Positions 43,402 through 52,655 of a stretch of DNA of 64,000 bases are shown here, piece after piece. Both the position numbers and the translations under genes were made by a program. Numbering within the stretch: position 1 is the first letter of the stretch; every line of letters starts with the position of its first letter. The notes below the pieces were generated by a model, which did no database searches, was not told the origin of the DNA, and saw only the letters and a list, made by a program, of their open reading frames with translations. This stretch comes from Flavobacteriia bacterium (GTDB taxonomy: Bacteria > Bacteroidota > Bacteroidia > Flavobacteriales_D > Crocinitomicaceae). Where the stretch lies: NCBI GenBank assembly GCA_947450325.1, contig CANFUT010000004.1, forward strand, positions 62,001-126,000. Reading direction: 5' to 3'.

Positions 43402-44283
43402 ATGAGTGAAATCATTGAAAAAGATAACAATTCAGTAAGAATTAAAAAACCAAAATGGTTGCGTGTAAAATTGCCAACTGGCGAAAATTACCGCAAAGTA
43501 CGCGCTTTGGTCGACGAACATAAATTGCACACCATCTGTGAAAGTGGAAGTTGTCCAAATATGGGCGAGTGCTGGGGTGAAGGAACTGCGACATTCATGA
43601 TTTTGGGAAATATTTGTACCAGAAGTTGTGGTTTTTGCGCGGTTCAAACGGGACGACCGTTGGAAGTTGACATTTATGAGCCAGGAAGAGTGGCGCATAG
43701 TGTTAAAACAATGGGCGTGAAACATGCCGTTTTGACTTCAGTTGACCGTGACGATTTGAAAGATGGCGGTTCTGAAATTTGGGTGCAAACGGTGAAAGCA
43801 ATCAGACATCAGTCGCCACAAACGACCATGGAAACCTTGATTCCAGATTTTGCTGGGAAATGGGAAAATTTGCAAAACATCATTGATGTGGCACCAGAAA
43901 TTGTTTCGCATAACTTGGAAACAGTTCGTCGCTTGACCAAACAAGTGCGCATTCAAGCAAAATATGACCGAAGTTTGGAAGTATTGTTTCGCTTGAAAAA
44001 AGGTGGAATGAGAACCAAATCTGGTGTAATGTTGGGCTTGGGAGAATCACACGAAGAAGTGTTGGAAACGATGGAAGATTTGCGCAGTGTAAATGTGGAT
44101 ATTCTGACTTTAGGACAATATCTGCAACCAACGCCAAAACACTTGCCAGTGCAAGAGTTTATCACTCCTGAAAGATTCGAAGAATACAGAATCAAAGGTT
44201 TGGAAATGGGTTTCCGTTATGTTGAAAGTGGACCGTTGGTGCGTTCTTCTTATCATGCTGAAAAACATATTTTTGATTTATAA
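43402..44283 (+). CDS. lipA: Lipoyl synthase
   Basis: A 293-residue radical SAM enzyme that inserts sulfur at C6 and C8 of octanoyl groups on lipoate-dependent enzymes. The auxiliary cluster cysteines are C46, C51 and C57 ([12 protein letters not shown]), and the radical SAM cluster is C72, C76 and C79 (CTRSCGFC). The C-terminal RSSYHAE serine ligand is also present. No lipB is next to it. It sits two bases after the barrel gene and eight bases before the ABC exporter. Confidence 0.97.
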   Translation: MSEIIEKDNNSVRIKKPKWLRVKLPTGENYRKVRALVDEHKLHTICESGSCPNMGECWGEGTATFMILGNICTRSCGFCAVQTGRPLEVDIYEPGRVAHSVKTMGVKHAVLTSVDRDDLKDGGSEIWVQTVKAIRHQSPQTTMETLIPDFAGKWENLQNIIDVAPEIVSHNLETVRRLTKQVRIQAKYDRSLEVLFRLKKGGMRTKSGVMLGLGESHEEVLETMEDLRSVNVDILTLGQYLQPTPKHLPVQEFITPERFEEYRIKGLEMGFRYVESGPLVRSSYHAEKHIFDL

Positions 44284-44291
44284 GTTTTTCA

Positions 44292-46055
44292 ATGTCAGAG
44301 CAGTCGAAATTAGATTTTAAAGTTTTTAAAAGATTGATGTTTTTTGTAAAATCTTACAAGAAATATTTACTCTTTTCGCTGTTCTGTACCCTGACATTGT
44401 CTGCCTTAACTCCGTTGCGACCAATGTTAATTGGAACAATGGTGAGCGATTTCATCATCAATAGCCAAAATGAATCCGCTTTATTTAATTGGTTCATGAT
44501 GTTGCTATTATTGCTGCTTGTAGAAGGCGTTTTTCAATTTATGAATTCCTACTTCAGTAATTTATTGGCCCAAACTGTTATCAGCGATATTCGAAAAAGA
44601 TTGTTTGAACATTTTATTTCATTCAGGATGAAGTATTTTGATCAAACTCCCATTGGAAATTTAGTTACTCGATTGGTTTCTGATATCGAAGCAATTTCCG
44701 AAGTTTTTTCTTCTGGATTGATTGACATTTTAGGCGATTTATTGATGCTGATTTTCATTATTATCATGATGATGTTTACCAATTGGCAACTGACCTTGAT
44801 GACATTGATTCCAATTCCGTTGTTGATCTTAGCAACCAGGATTTTTGCACGAGCGATGCGCAATTCGTTTCAATCAGAGCGCTTGCAAGTCACGCGATTG
44901 AATACTTTCGTCCAAGAGCACATTTCTGGAATGTCGATTGTGCAACTTTTCAATAGAGAAAAGCAAGAACAAAAAGAGTTTGAATCAATCAACAACGATC
45001 ATAAACAAGCGCAAGTAAATGCGATTTGGGCCTTTTCAATTTTCTTTCCAGTTGTTGAAATTTTGTCTTCTCTTTCCATCGCTTTGATGTTAGTTTGGGG
45101 CGCATTTCAATTGATTGGAGAAAATACGCCCGAGCCAGCCAAATTGTATGAACAAATTTTCGAATTTACCTTGTGGATTCACATGTTGTTTCGACCAATC
45201 AGACAGTTGGCGGATAAATTCAATATTTTGCAACGCGGAATTGTGCGTGCTGAAAGGGTTTTTGAAGTGCTCGACATGCACGAAGATGTTCAAATTGAAG
45301 GAGAAATTAAAGACATCAATTTCAATCAAGACATTCATTTTAAGGACATTTATTTTGCTTACAAAGAAGAAGATTGGGTTTTGAAAAACATCAATTTGAC
45401 GATTGAAAGCGGTAAAACGGTAGCTTTTGTTGGTGCAACTGGAGCCGGAAAATCTTCGATTGTGAATCTACTCGGACGGTTTTATGAATTCCAAAAAGGA
45501 ACGATTTCCTTGGGTGAAACAGATATCAAATCGCTTCAATTGAATTATTTAAGAAAAAATATTGCGATTGTACTGCAAGATGTATTTTTATTTTCTGGGA
45601 CGATTTTTGAAAATATTACGTTGGGAGACCCTTCCATTACCAAAGCGCAGGTAATTGAAGCCGCAAAAGCGGTGAGCGCGCACGATTTCATAGATAAATT
45701 GCCTCAAGGCTATGATTATGAAGTGGGAGAAAGAGGAGGTGTTTTGTCTATCGGTCAGCGACAATTGTTGGCTTTTATTCGCGCTTATGTTTACAATCCG
45801 CACATTTTAATTTTAGATGAAGCGACTTCAAGCGTGGACAATGAATCAGAAGAATTGATTCAAAAAGCCACTGAAAAATTGACCCAAGGCAGAACATCAA
45901 TCGTCATTGCACACCGTTTATCGACTATTCAAAACGCTGATAAAATTGTGGTGATGGATCATGGAGAAATTATCGAAACGGGTACACACAATGAATTACT
46001 TGCAACAGATGGATACTATCGTAAATTGTATGATATTCAATTTGCTGAAAAGTAA
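44292..46055 (+). CDS. ABC transporter, fused permease and ATPase (MsbA-like exporter)
   Basis: A 587-residue half transporter: six transmembrane helices in residues 1-320 (type IV ABC exporter domain), then the ATPase. Walker A is GATGAGKSS near 380-388, the Q-loop IVLQDVFLF is near 428, the signature LSIGQRQ is near 484-490 and Walker B ILILDEATS near 505-513. The switch His is in IAHRLST. It exports a lipid, drug or peptide as a homodimer or heterodimer; the substrate is not evident. It closes the lipA unit. Confidence 0.9.
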   Translation: MSEQSKLDFKVFKRLMFFVKSYKKYLLFSLFCTLTLSALTPLRPMLIGTMVSDFIINSQNESALFNWFMMLLLLLLVEGVFQFMNSYFSNLLAQTVISDIRKRLFEHFISFRMKYFDQTPIGNLVTRLVSDIEAISEVFSSGLIDILGDLLMLIFIIIMMMFTNWQLTLMTLIPIPLLILATRIFARAMRNSFQSERLQVTRLNTFVQEHISGMSIVQLFNREKQEQKEFESINNDHKQAQVNAIWAFSIFFPVVEILSSLSIALMLVWGAFQLIGENTPEPAKLYEQIFEFTLWIHMLFRPIRQLADKFNILQRGIVRAERVFEVLDMHEDVQIEGEIKDINFNQDIHFKDIYFAYKEEDWVLKNINLTIESGKTVAFVGATGAGKSSIVNLLGRFYEFQKGTISLGETDIKSLQLNYLRKNIAIVLQDVFLFSGTIFENITLGDPSITKAQVIEAAKAVSAHDFIDKLPQGYDYEVGERGGVLSIGQRQLLAFIRAYVYNPHILILDEATSSVDNESEELIQKATEKLTQGRTSIVIAHRLSTIQNADKIVVMDHGEIIETGTHNELLATDGYYRKLYDIQFAEK

Positions 46056-46158
46056 ACTCTAAGACGTCGAAAACTGATGTAAATCATTTCTGAATGTGAC
46101 TTTTGTATCAAAGAAAGAGATGTCAATCTTTTAAATTTGTTCTATAAAATTTACAATC

Positions 46159-47571
46159 ATGAAAATCGAACAAATTTACACAGGATGCATCGCACACGCA
46201 GCGTATTATTTAGAAAACAACGGAGAAGCTGCTATTTTTGACCCATTGAGAGAAGTTGGTCCATATTTGGATCGCGCCAAGGCCGACAACGCCAAAATCA
46301 AATATGTTTTTGAAACCCATTTCCACGCAGATTTTGTCAGTGGACATTTAGATTTAGCTAAGAAATCAGGTGCCCAAATTGTTTATGGTCCAACAGCGAA
46401 ACCAGGATTTGAAGCTATTGTTGCAGAAGACAATCAACTATTCAAAGTAGGAAATTATACTGTAAAAGTATTGCACACGCCAGGTCACACCATGGAAAGT
46501 ACAACTTATTTACTCATCGACGAAAACGGTAAAGAGCACGGAATTATTTCTGGCGATACTTTGTTTATCGGCGATGTAGGTCGTCCAGATTTGGCACAAC
46601 ATGTAATAGCTGATTTAACACAAGATAAATTGGCTGCACATTTATTTGATTCTTTGAGAAATAAAATCATGCCTTTGTCGGATGATTTAATTGTTTATCC
46701 AAATCACGGCGCTGGTTCTGCTTGCGGCAAGAAAATGAGCAAGGAAACAACTGATACTTTGGGCAATCAGAAAAAAACGAATTATGCATTGCGCGCAGAT
46801 ATGACTAAAGATGAATTCATCAAAGAATTATTGACGGGTTTGACAAATCCTCCAGGATATTTTCCTAAAAATGTATTGATGAATATCCAAGGGTATGAAA
46901 GTTTAGATACGGTGTTGGAAAGAGGATTACATGCCTTGGATGCAACTGCGTTCGAATTGGTTGCCAACGAAACCAACGCATTGGTTTTAGATACAAGAGA
47001 TGCTACGACTTTCGCAAAAGGGTTTGTTTCAAACTCTATAAACATTGGAATCGATGGAAATTTTGCGATGTGGGTTGGAGAAATGATTCCTGATATCAAA
47101 CAAGAAATTTTGTTGATTACCGAGCCTGGAAGAGAAGAGGAAGCGGTAATTCGTTTGTCACGAGTTGGATATGATCACGCGATTGGATTTTTGAAAGGTG
47201 GTTTTGAAACTTGGAAAAATGCTGGAAAAGCGATTGAAACGGTTGAAAGAATCGATGCGCAAACTTTCGAATCAGTTTATAAATCAGCTCCAATCATCAT
47301 TGACATCCGCAAGAAAAGTGAATTTGAATCAGAACATGTGGTTGGGGCGATTAACATTCCATTGAATGAAATCAATCAACATTTGGCTGAGTTTCCTAAA
47401 AACGAATCTTTCATCCTACATTGCGCAGGAGGATATAGAAGTATGATTGCGGCTTCCATCTTGAAACAAAGAGGTTGGGACAATTTCAAAGATGTAGATT
47501 CTGGTTTTGCTGGAATAGCCAAAACATCTGTTGAGAAAACAGCTTATGTATGTCCGAGTACATTGCTGTAA
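46159..47571 (+). CDS. MBL-fold hydrolase fused to two rhodanese domains (persulfide dioxygenase-like)
   Basis: A 470-residue cytosolic protein. Residues 1-245 are a metallo-beta-lactamase fold with the metal ligands in THFHADFVSGH (H54, H56, D58, H63), then LHTPGHTMEST and SGDTLFIGDVGRPDL, as in ETHE1-type persulfide dioxygenases. Two rhodanese domains follow: the first (about 260-345) has no catalytic Cys, and the second (about 365-465) has it in LHCAGGYRS near 422. Such fusions process sulfane sulfur from thiols. A strong shared terminator follows. Confidence 0.87.
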   Translation: MKIEQIYTGCIAHAAYYLENNGEAAIFDPLREVGPYLDRAKADNAKIKYVFETHFHADFVSGHLDLAKKSGAQIVYGPTAKPGFEAIVAEDNQLFKVGNYTVKVLHTPGHTMESTTYLLIDENGKEHGIISGDTLFIGDVGRPDLAQHVIADLTQDKLAAHLFDSLRNKIMPLSDDLIVYPNHGAGSACGKKMSKETTDTLGNQKKTNYALRADMTKDEFIKELLTGLTNPPGYFPKNVLMNIQGYESLDTVLERGLHALDATAFELVANETNALVLDTRDATTFAKGFVSNSINIGIDGNFAMWVGEMIPDIKQEILLITEPGREEEAVIRLSRVGYDHAIGFLKGGFETWKNAGKAIETVERIDAQTFESVYKSAPIIIDIRKKSEFESEHVVGAINIPLNEINQHLAEFPKNESFILHCAGGYRSMIAASILKQRGWDNFKDVDSGFAGIAKTSVEKTAYVCPSTLL

Positions 47572-47594
47572 GATTAAAAATAGTTATCAAAGAA

Positions 47595-47624
47595 AAAGGC
47601 TGCTCAATGATTTGAGCAGCCTTT
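47595..47624. terminator. Strong bidirectional terminator
   Basis: A perfect 13-base stem (47595-47607 with 47612-47624) around TGAT, with As on the left and Ts on the right. It serves the MBL/rhodanese gene and the convergent exported-protein gene. Confidence 0.9.
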
Positions 47625-47645
47625 TGAATTTATAGATAATTGGAA

Positions 47646-49217
47646 TTATTCTTTGAAATTCATTCTTCCTACCATTTCTTTAGAACCCAATCTTGTGTAC
47701 ATCAAGATAGATGAATTTTCCTTGTCAGGAATACAAAGTCTTGGTATCAAAATTGAACCTAGTTCTTTGGTTCCTTTTAATGCATTGCGTTCTATTTTTC
47801 CATCTTCGATGTTTACTGAGACCACAGCGATTGCGTTGTTCTTTTTTGAAAATGTCATCGGATATTGAACGTCACTATTCAAGTATTTGAAACTAACTGG
47901 ATCGTAGTTTTTTAAATGGTCGTTGAAAATCATATACGCTTTTTCACCTACTTGTCTCATAACGAATGAAGATCGATAACCACCATCATTGCTTGTTATT
48001 TGTGCTTTTTGAATTTTCTTTTTCCATAGCATTTCTCCATTTTTGTCAAGTTTAAACACAATCAAATCCATATAGTAATAAACGTATGTTGTCGTTGTAG
48101 CACCAGTTTTTGGATTGGTATAAGTTCGTTCAACAATATAACTTTCCTCTGCAACACCTAAATATCCTCCATCAGTTGTAGATTCAAATTTTCTCATTTT
48201 GAAATTATACAAACTTGGTTCAATTCCCTTTTTTTCTTTTTTCTTTTCAGTTTTTTCAATTTGACGTTTTGAAAGTCCTTCCATGATAAATTTGTCATCA
48301 AATTCATGGTAACCTGAACTTACAATTTCTTCACTTCTCGGATCCATTACAGCATAGAAAACACCTTTTACTCCAGTTCCTTTTGTTTGTCCTTTGATTC
48401 CTCTTTCACCGTAAAATCCTGAAACAACAAAGTTTTCTTTTTGATCTACAGCAATACTTAGTTGACTGGTATATTTTGCACCAAGATTAAATTCCAATGC
48501 ACTGAATTCATCACCAGTAACTTTATAAAATTTAATTGTTGTTGGTTCGTCCTTTACAACCAGGCTTGTAATCAAAAACAATGTTCCTTGATTAGACAAT
48601 TTGTAATCTGTGATTGTTTCTCCTTTTTCTTCTAAAATATCCTCAAAACTTCCTTGCGATTCAATTGCTAAATTTGCATCAAGTACAAAATACCCATAAA
48701 CTCCATTTTTTGAATCGTTTCTCTTTCTAGTAGAAGAATAATAAGTTACACAGATTTTTTGTTTGTTTTCAGATGCCAAAAGCTTGAATCCAGAGCGGCG
48801 TTTGTTTTTTCTGTCATAATCAAACGACGCGATTTTTTTACCTTCAACTTCTCTTTTTTCCATTGATTCTTTGAACTCATGAGCATACAAAGACTTGGTT
48901 GTTTTGTCCGCGTTATCCTCAGAAGTAAAAGTATAAATTGTACCATCAATTTCATAAGTTCCTTCATAGTCGGAAGGTTTACCATTTACCAGATTCTTAA
49001 AATAGGAAGTGTTGTTATAAGTTAGATTCTTATATGACATGATTCTGCCATAGCTTCCTTTACTGTATGTCCATGCATAAAATGAATTTCCATTGACTTG
49101 ATATATATCTAAAATGGAAGTTTTTGTTTTTACTTGGTCTCCCCACTCAAAGGAGTAGTCTTGGGTAAAGCCTACAAAAGAAATAAGTAGAGCAATAAAA
49201 GTCGATTTAAATTTCAT
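47646..49217 (-). CDS. Large exported hypothetical protein, probably beta-propeller-like
   Basis: A 523-residue protein with signal peptide (1-18, ending VGFTQ). The mature part is almost all beta-strand-like, with recurring short blocks (xxGxxFLITS, NFVVSGFYG, GGYLGVAEE, GYRSSFVMRQV) that suggest blades of a propeller or repeat fold. Charged loops rich in Lys and Glu (QIEKTEKKKEKKG) lie between blades. No sorting domain is present, so it is probably periplasmic or released through another route. Family not recognised; one of several long exported proteins in the window. Confidence 0.7.
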   Translation of the reverse strand: MKFKSTFIALLISFVGFTQDYSFEWGDQVKTKTSILDIYQVNGNSFYAWTYSKGSYGRIMSYKNLTYNNTSYFKNLVNGKPSDYEGTYEIDGTIYTFTSEDNADKTTKSLYAHEFKESMEKREVEGKKIASFDYDRKNKRRSGFKLLASENKQKICVTYYSSTRKRNDSKNGVYGYFVLDANLAIESQGSFEDILEEKGETITDYKLSNQGTLFLITSLVVKDEPTTIKFYKVTGDEFSALEFNLGAKYTSQLSIAVDQKENFVVSGFYGERGIKGQTKGTGVKGVFYAVMDPRSEEIVSSGYHEFDDKFIMEGLSKRQIEKTEKKKEKKGIEPSLYNFKMRKFESTTDGGYLGVAEESYIVERTYTNPKTGATTTTYVYYYMDLIVFKLDKNGEMLWKKKIQKAQITSNDGGYRSSFVMRQVGEKAYMIFNDHLKNYDPVSFKYLNSDVQYPMTFSKKNNAIAVVSVNIEDGKIERNALKGTKELGSILIPRLCIPDKENSSILMYTRLGSKEMVGRMNFKE

Positions 49218-49346
49218 AAGTTGATTTTAATAGATTAAATAATTTGACTAAATTAACAATTATTTTGAAAAAATCGTGTTTTGTTGCAAATCAGGAGTGA
49301 ATGCGTTCCTTTATATTTGTAAGGCAAAAATTCAATCAATTCAAGT

Positions 49347-50249
49347 ATGCAAAACAGCTACATTCCAAGTCAGCCCAATTTTTCTCGAATTATCCACGGT
49401 CATTGGCGTTTGCGTGAATGGAATTTGTCTTCACAAGAACTGATAACTTTGGTTTCACAAGCGCTAGAATTGGGAATTTCAACCATTGACCATGCTGATA
49501 TTTATGGAGATTACAGTTGCGAAGCGATTTTTGGAGAAGCACTTGCGATTCAGCCGGGATTGAGAAAAGATTTACAGTTAGTTTCAAAATGTGGAATCAA
49601 ATTGTTGTCTGAAAAATTTCCTGACCGACAAATCAAACACTATGATTATAGCAAAAAGTACATCATTCAATCCGTTGAAAATTCACTTTCTAATTTGAAT
49701 ACGGATTACCTCGACGTATTACTATTGCATCGACCTTCGCCGTTTTTCAATGCTGACGAAGTGGCTGAAACGTTTGTCGAATTGAAACAAAGTGGAAAAG
49801 TATTGCATTTTGGCGTTTCCAACTTTTTGCCACATCAAATGGATTTATTGAATGCTTTTTTGCGCGATCCGTTGGTGACCAATCAAGTTGAAATTTCTCC
49901 ATTCTGTTTGGATTATTTCCAAAATGGCACGGTTGAAATGATGCAAAAAAATCAAGTAAAACCGATGGCTTGGTCGCCTTTGGCAGGCGGAAAATTAATG
50001 AATCCAACAGACGAAAAAGGAAATCGAATTTTCAAATCGCTCCAAGAAGTTGCACATGAATTGAATGAAGAATCCATCGAAAAAGTGGTTTACTCTTGGT
50101 TGATGAAACATCCATCCAATATTTTGCCTGTGGTCGGAACGGGGAAAATTGAAAGACTAAAATTGGCCATCGAAGCGCAAGAACTGGAAATGTCGCTCGA
50201 ACAGTGGTTTAAAATTTATATCGCAGGATTGGGAAATTCTTTGCCTTGA
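49347..50249 (+). CDS. Aldo/keto reductase (YdhF-like)
   Basis: A 300-residue NADPH-dependent oxidoreductase. The catalytic tetrad is visible: Asp and Tyr in DHADIYGDYSCE near residues 48-59, Lys in VSKCGIK near 84, and His in LLLHRPSP near 127. The C-terminal phosphate/NADPH region VVGTGKIERL near 268 is also typical. The pattern is closest to the YdhF branch. The substrate is unknown. A perfect -7 box (TATATTTG, 49312-49319) is 28 bases before the ATG. Confidence 0.9.
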   Translation: MQNSYIPSQPNFSRIIHGHWRLREWNLSSQELITLVSQALELGISTIDHADIYGDYSCEAIFGEALAIQPGLRKDLQLVSKCGIKLLSEKFPDRQIKHYDYSKKYIIQSVENSLSNLNTDYLDVLLLHRPSPFFNADEVAETFVELKQSGKVLHFGVSNFLPHQMDLLNAFLRDPLVTNQVEISPFCLDYFQNGTVEMMQKNQVKPMAWSPLAGGKLMNPTDEKGNRIFKSLQEVAHELNEESIEKVVYSWLMKHPSNILPVVGTGKIERLKLAIEAQELEMSLEQWFKIYIAGLGNSLP

Positions 50250-50256
50250 ATTAACC

Positions 50257-51582
50257 TTAAATTTTCATTCGAATCCGCCATTCTTTTGGATACAAATTAT
50301 TGAAGCGATTCCCAATGTGTTTAATCCACCCCAAAGGTTCATTTTGGAATTTCATCACATTGAATCCGTGTTTACCTTCGATTGAAAAAGTATCACCATG
50401 TAAATATGATAACGCTTGATTTAAATCCAATTCAATTTTGGGTAAATCGCTGCGTAATAACTTTGGATTCAGTGCCAAAGCATCATGTGGAATAAGTCCC
50501 TTTTTGGCAATTTCGCCCAATTCAGTTCCCATTTTGATGACGCGCATTTGGTTTTGAAGATAGATAATTTCCTCCGTAAAGTTTTCAGGAACTGCGAATG
50601 AATAATTGGTCCACTGAATTGCTTTCATTTCATTTAAGTCAGCGAATTCGGTCAGCGCTGAAATGTCTTTGATTGTGGTGACTTCCGCTTTTTTATTCAA
50701 CTTCAATTTAAGCTGATTTCTCGTTCCCTGTTTTTGCAACACGCAAATGAAAAATCCTTCAGTGTCCACCAACGAAGGCAACGCGTAATTGCCAACATCG
50801 TTTCTTCCTTTTTTGAAATGCGTCGTTTCAATCGGAACAATTTCAGCTTGCAATTCATACAAAAGCCAAGCGATATTTTCTTCGTTTTCTTGGGTGTTGA
50901 AAGTGCAAGTGGAATAAACCAAAAAACCTCCCGGTTGCAAGCTTTCCCATACGTCCATCACAATGCGCTTTTGGCGTGCTGCACACAAATCAACATTCGA
51001 TTGCGACCACTCATTGCGCGAAGCGTGGTCTTTGCGAAACATTCCTTCGCCAGAGCACGGTGCATCCACAACAATCAAATCGAAAAAATCAGGAATGCGC
51101 TGAAAGTCTGCAGGATCGTTGTTGGTGACAATGGAATTGGTGACGCCCCATTTGGTCATGTTTTCCTTCAAAATCTTCGAGCGCGCTTGAATCACTTCGT
51201 TGGAAACGAGCAGTCCTTCACTGTTTAAAAAACTGGCAATCAGTGTGCTTTTTCCACCTGGAGCCGCGCATAAATCCAACACAAAAGGATTTTCTGGCAA
51301 AGCGAGTTGATTCAAAACGGTTTCTAAAAACATCGAACCTGCTTCTTGCGGATAATAAGTTCCTGCATGAAACAAAGGATCTTTGGTGAAAAAAGGCCTT
51401 TCAGTCAAATAAAAAGCATCATTACACCACGGAATTTCTTTTAAAATCGGTAATTCAGCTTCGGTCTTCAAAGGATTTCTGCGAATCGAAACAGGAGAAT
51501 CTGTTTCCAAAGCGGCTAACAATTCAACACTTAAAAAGGCATCATTTTCAACACGTTTTTTGAAATCTTCTGGAAGTGACAT
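50257..51582 (-). CDS. rRNA (cytosine-C5)-methyltransferase, RsmF-like (NOL1/NOP2/Sun family)
   Basis: A 441-residue SAM-dependent RNA methyltransferase. The SAM loop LDLCAAPGGKSTLI is near residues 101-114, the catalytic-site motif VVDAPCSGEGMFRKD near 173-187, and the second conserved cysteine in VYSTCTFNTQENE near 226-238. The order PCSGEG then STCT is that of m5C methyltransferases. The C-terminal 150 residues form a separate domain like the RsmF tail, with a PUA-like end. It probably modifies 16S rRNA. It is convergent with the aldo/keto reductase gene. Confidence 0.88.
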   Translation of the reverse strand: MSLPEDFKKRVENDAFLSVELLAALETDSPVSIRRNPLKTEAELPILKEIPWCNDAFYLTERPFFTKDPLFHAGTYYPQEAGSMFLETVLNQLALPENPFVLDLCAAPGGKSTLIASFLNSEGLLVSNEVIQARSKILKENMTKWGVTNSIVTNNDPADFQRIPDFFDLIVVDAPCSGEGMFRKDHASRNEWSQSNVDLCAARQKRIVMDVWESLQPGGFLVYSTCTFNTQENEENIAWLLYELQAEIVPIETTHFKKGRNDVGNYALPSLVDTEGFFICVLQKQGTRNQLKLKLNKKAEVTTIKDISALTEFADLNEMKAIQWTNYSFAVPENFTEEIIYLQNQMRVIKMGTELGEIAKKGLIPHDALALNPKLLRSDLPKIELDLNQALSYLHGDTFSIEGKHGFNVMKFQNEPLGWIKHIGNRFNNLYPKEWRIRMKI

Positions 51583-51610
51583 GAGCTAAATTTACGATTA
51601 TTGCTTTGAT

Positions 51611-52633
51611 TTAAAATTCCATTCTTGCTTGCGCACTGACACTTTGGTCAGTAAATATTTTTTCTTGATACATAAAATAGCCCGTCATGGCAATCATTGC
51701 TGCATTGTCGGTGCAAAATTCAAACTTCGGAATATATACTTCCCAACCGTTTGCTTTCCCAACTTCTTGCAATTTTTTGCGCAAACCAGAATTGGCAGAA
51801 ACACCTCCAGCAATGGCGATTTGTTTGATGTTTAAATCTTTACTTGCTTTCAATAATTTCACAAACAAAATATCTAAAATGGATTTTTGAACTGACGCAC
51901 AAATATCATTCAATTCAGTTTCCATGAAATCAGCTTGAATTTTGGTTTGTTTTTGCAAGAAATAAAGAATCGACGTTTTCAATCCGCTGAAACTGAAATC
52001 GTAATTTGGCATATTTGGTTTCGCAAATTCAAAGCGATTTTCATTTCCCAATTGCGCATATTTGTCAATCAAAGGTCCGCCAGGATAAGGCAAACCGAGA
52101 ATTTTGGCTGTTTTATCAAAAGCTTCTCCAGCAGCGTCGTCGATGGTCGTTCCGATGATTTCCATTTCCAAATAATTTTTCACCAAAACGATTTGCGTGT
52201 GTCCGCCAGAAACTGTCAAACATAAAAATGGAAACTGAGGTTTGGATTGATTTTCTTGGTCGATAAAATGCGCCAAAACGTGACCATGCATGTGATTGAC
52301 GTCAATCAAAGGAATGTTTTTTGCCATGGCAAAAGCTTTCGCAAATGACGTTCCAACAACCAACGAACCGAGTAAACCAGGACCACGTGTGAAGGCAATC
52401 GCATCAATATCATCGGCAGAAATTCCCGCTTGTTTGATCGCCGCATCAACCACTGGAATGATATTTTGTTGATGTGCACGAGAAGCCAATTCGGGAACCA
52501 CGCCACCGTACTTTTCATGAACCGCTTGACCTGCAATTACGTTTGATAAAATGGTGCTGTTTTTGATTACAGCAGCCGAAGTATCGTCGCAAGATGACTC
52601 AATGCCTAAAATGATAGTAAGATTATCGTCCAA
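51611..52633 (-). CDS. tsaD: tRNA N6-adenosine threonylcarbamoyltransferase
   Basis: A 340-residue enzyme for the t6A37 modification of ANN-decoding tRNAs. It starts with the family mark ILGIESSCDDTSAA and has HQQNIIPVVD, NHMHGHVLAHF (metal-binding His pair) and SGGHTQIVLV near 140-150, plus VSANSGLR and the ending FCTDNAAMIAMTG. No ATG is available at the right place; the best start is the TTG at 52633 (codons L-DDNLTIILGIESS), which gives the usual family length. The upstream frame to 52789 would add 52 residues not seen in the family. It starts 22 bases from tamB on the opposite strand. Confidence 0.9.
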   Translation of the reverse strand: MDDNLTIILGIESSCDDTSAAVIKNSTILSNVIAGQAVHEKYGGVVPELASRAHQQNIIPVVDAAIKQAGISADDIDAIAFTRGPGLLGSLVVGTSFAKAFAMAKNIPLIDVNHMHGHVLAHFIDQENQSKPQFPFLCLTVSGGHTQIVLVKNYLEMEIIGTTIDDAAGEAFDKTAKILGLPYPGGPLIDKYAQLGNENRFEFAKPNMPNYDFSFSGLKTSILYFLQKQTKIQADFMETELNDICASVQKSILDILFVKLLKASKDLNIKQIAIAGGVSANSGLRKKLQEVGKANGWEVYIPKFEFCTDNAAMIAMTGYFMYQEKIFTDQSVSAQARMEF

Positions 52634-52655
52634 TTTCCTTAAATTTGTATTTAGA

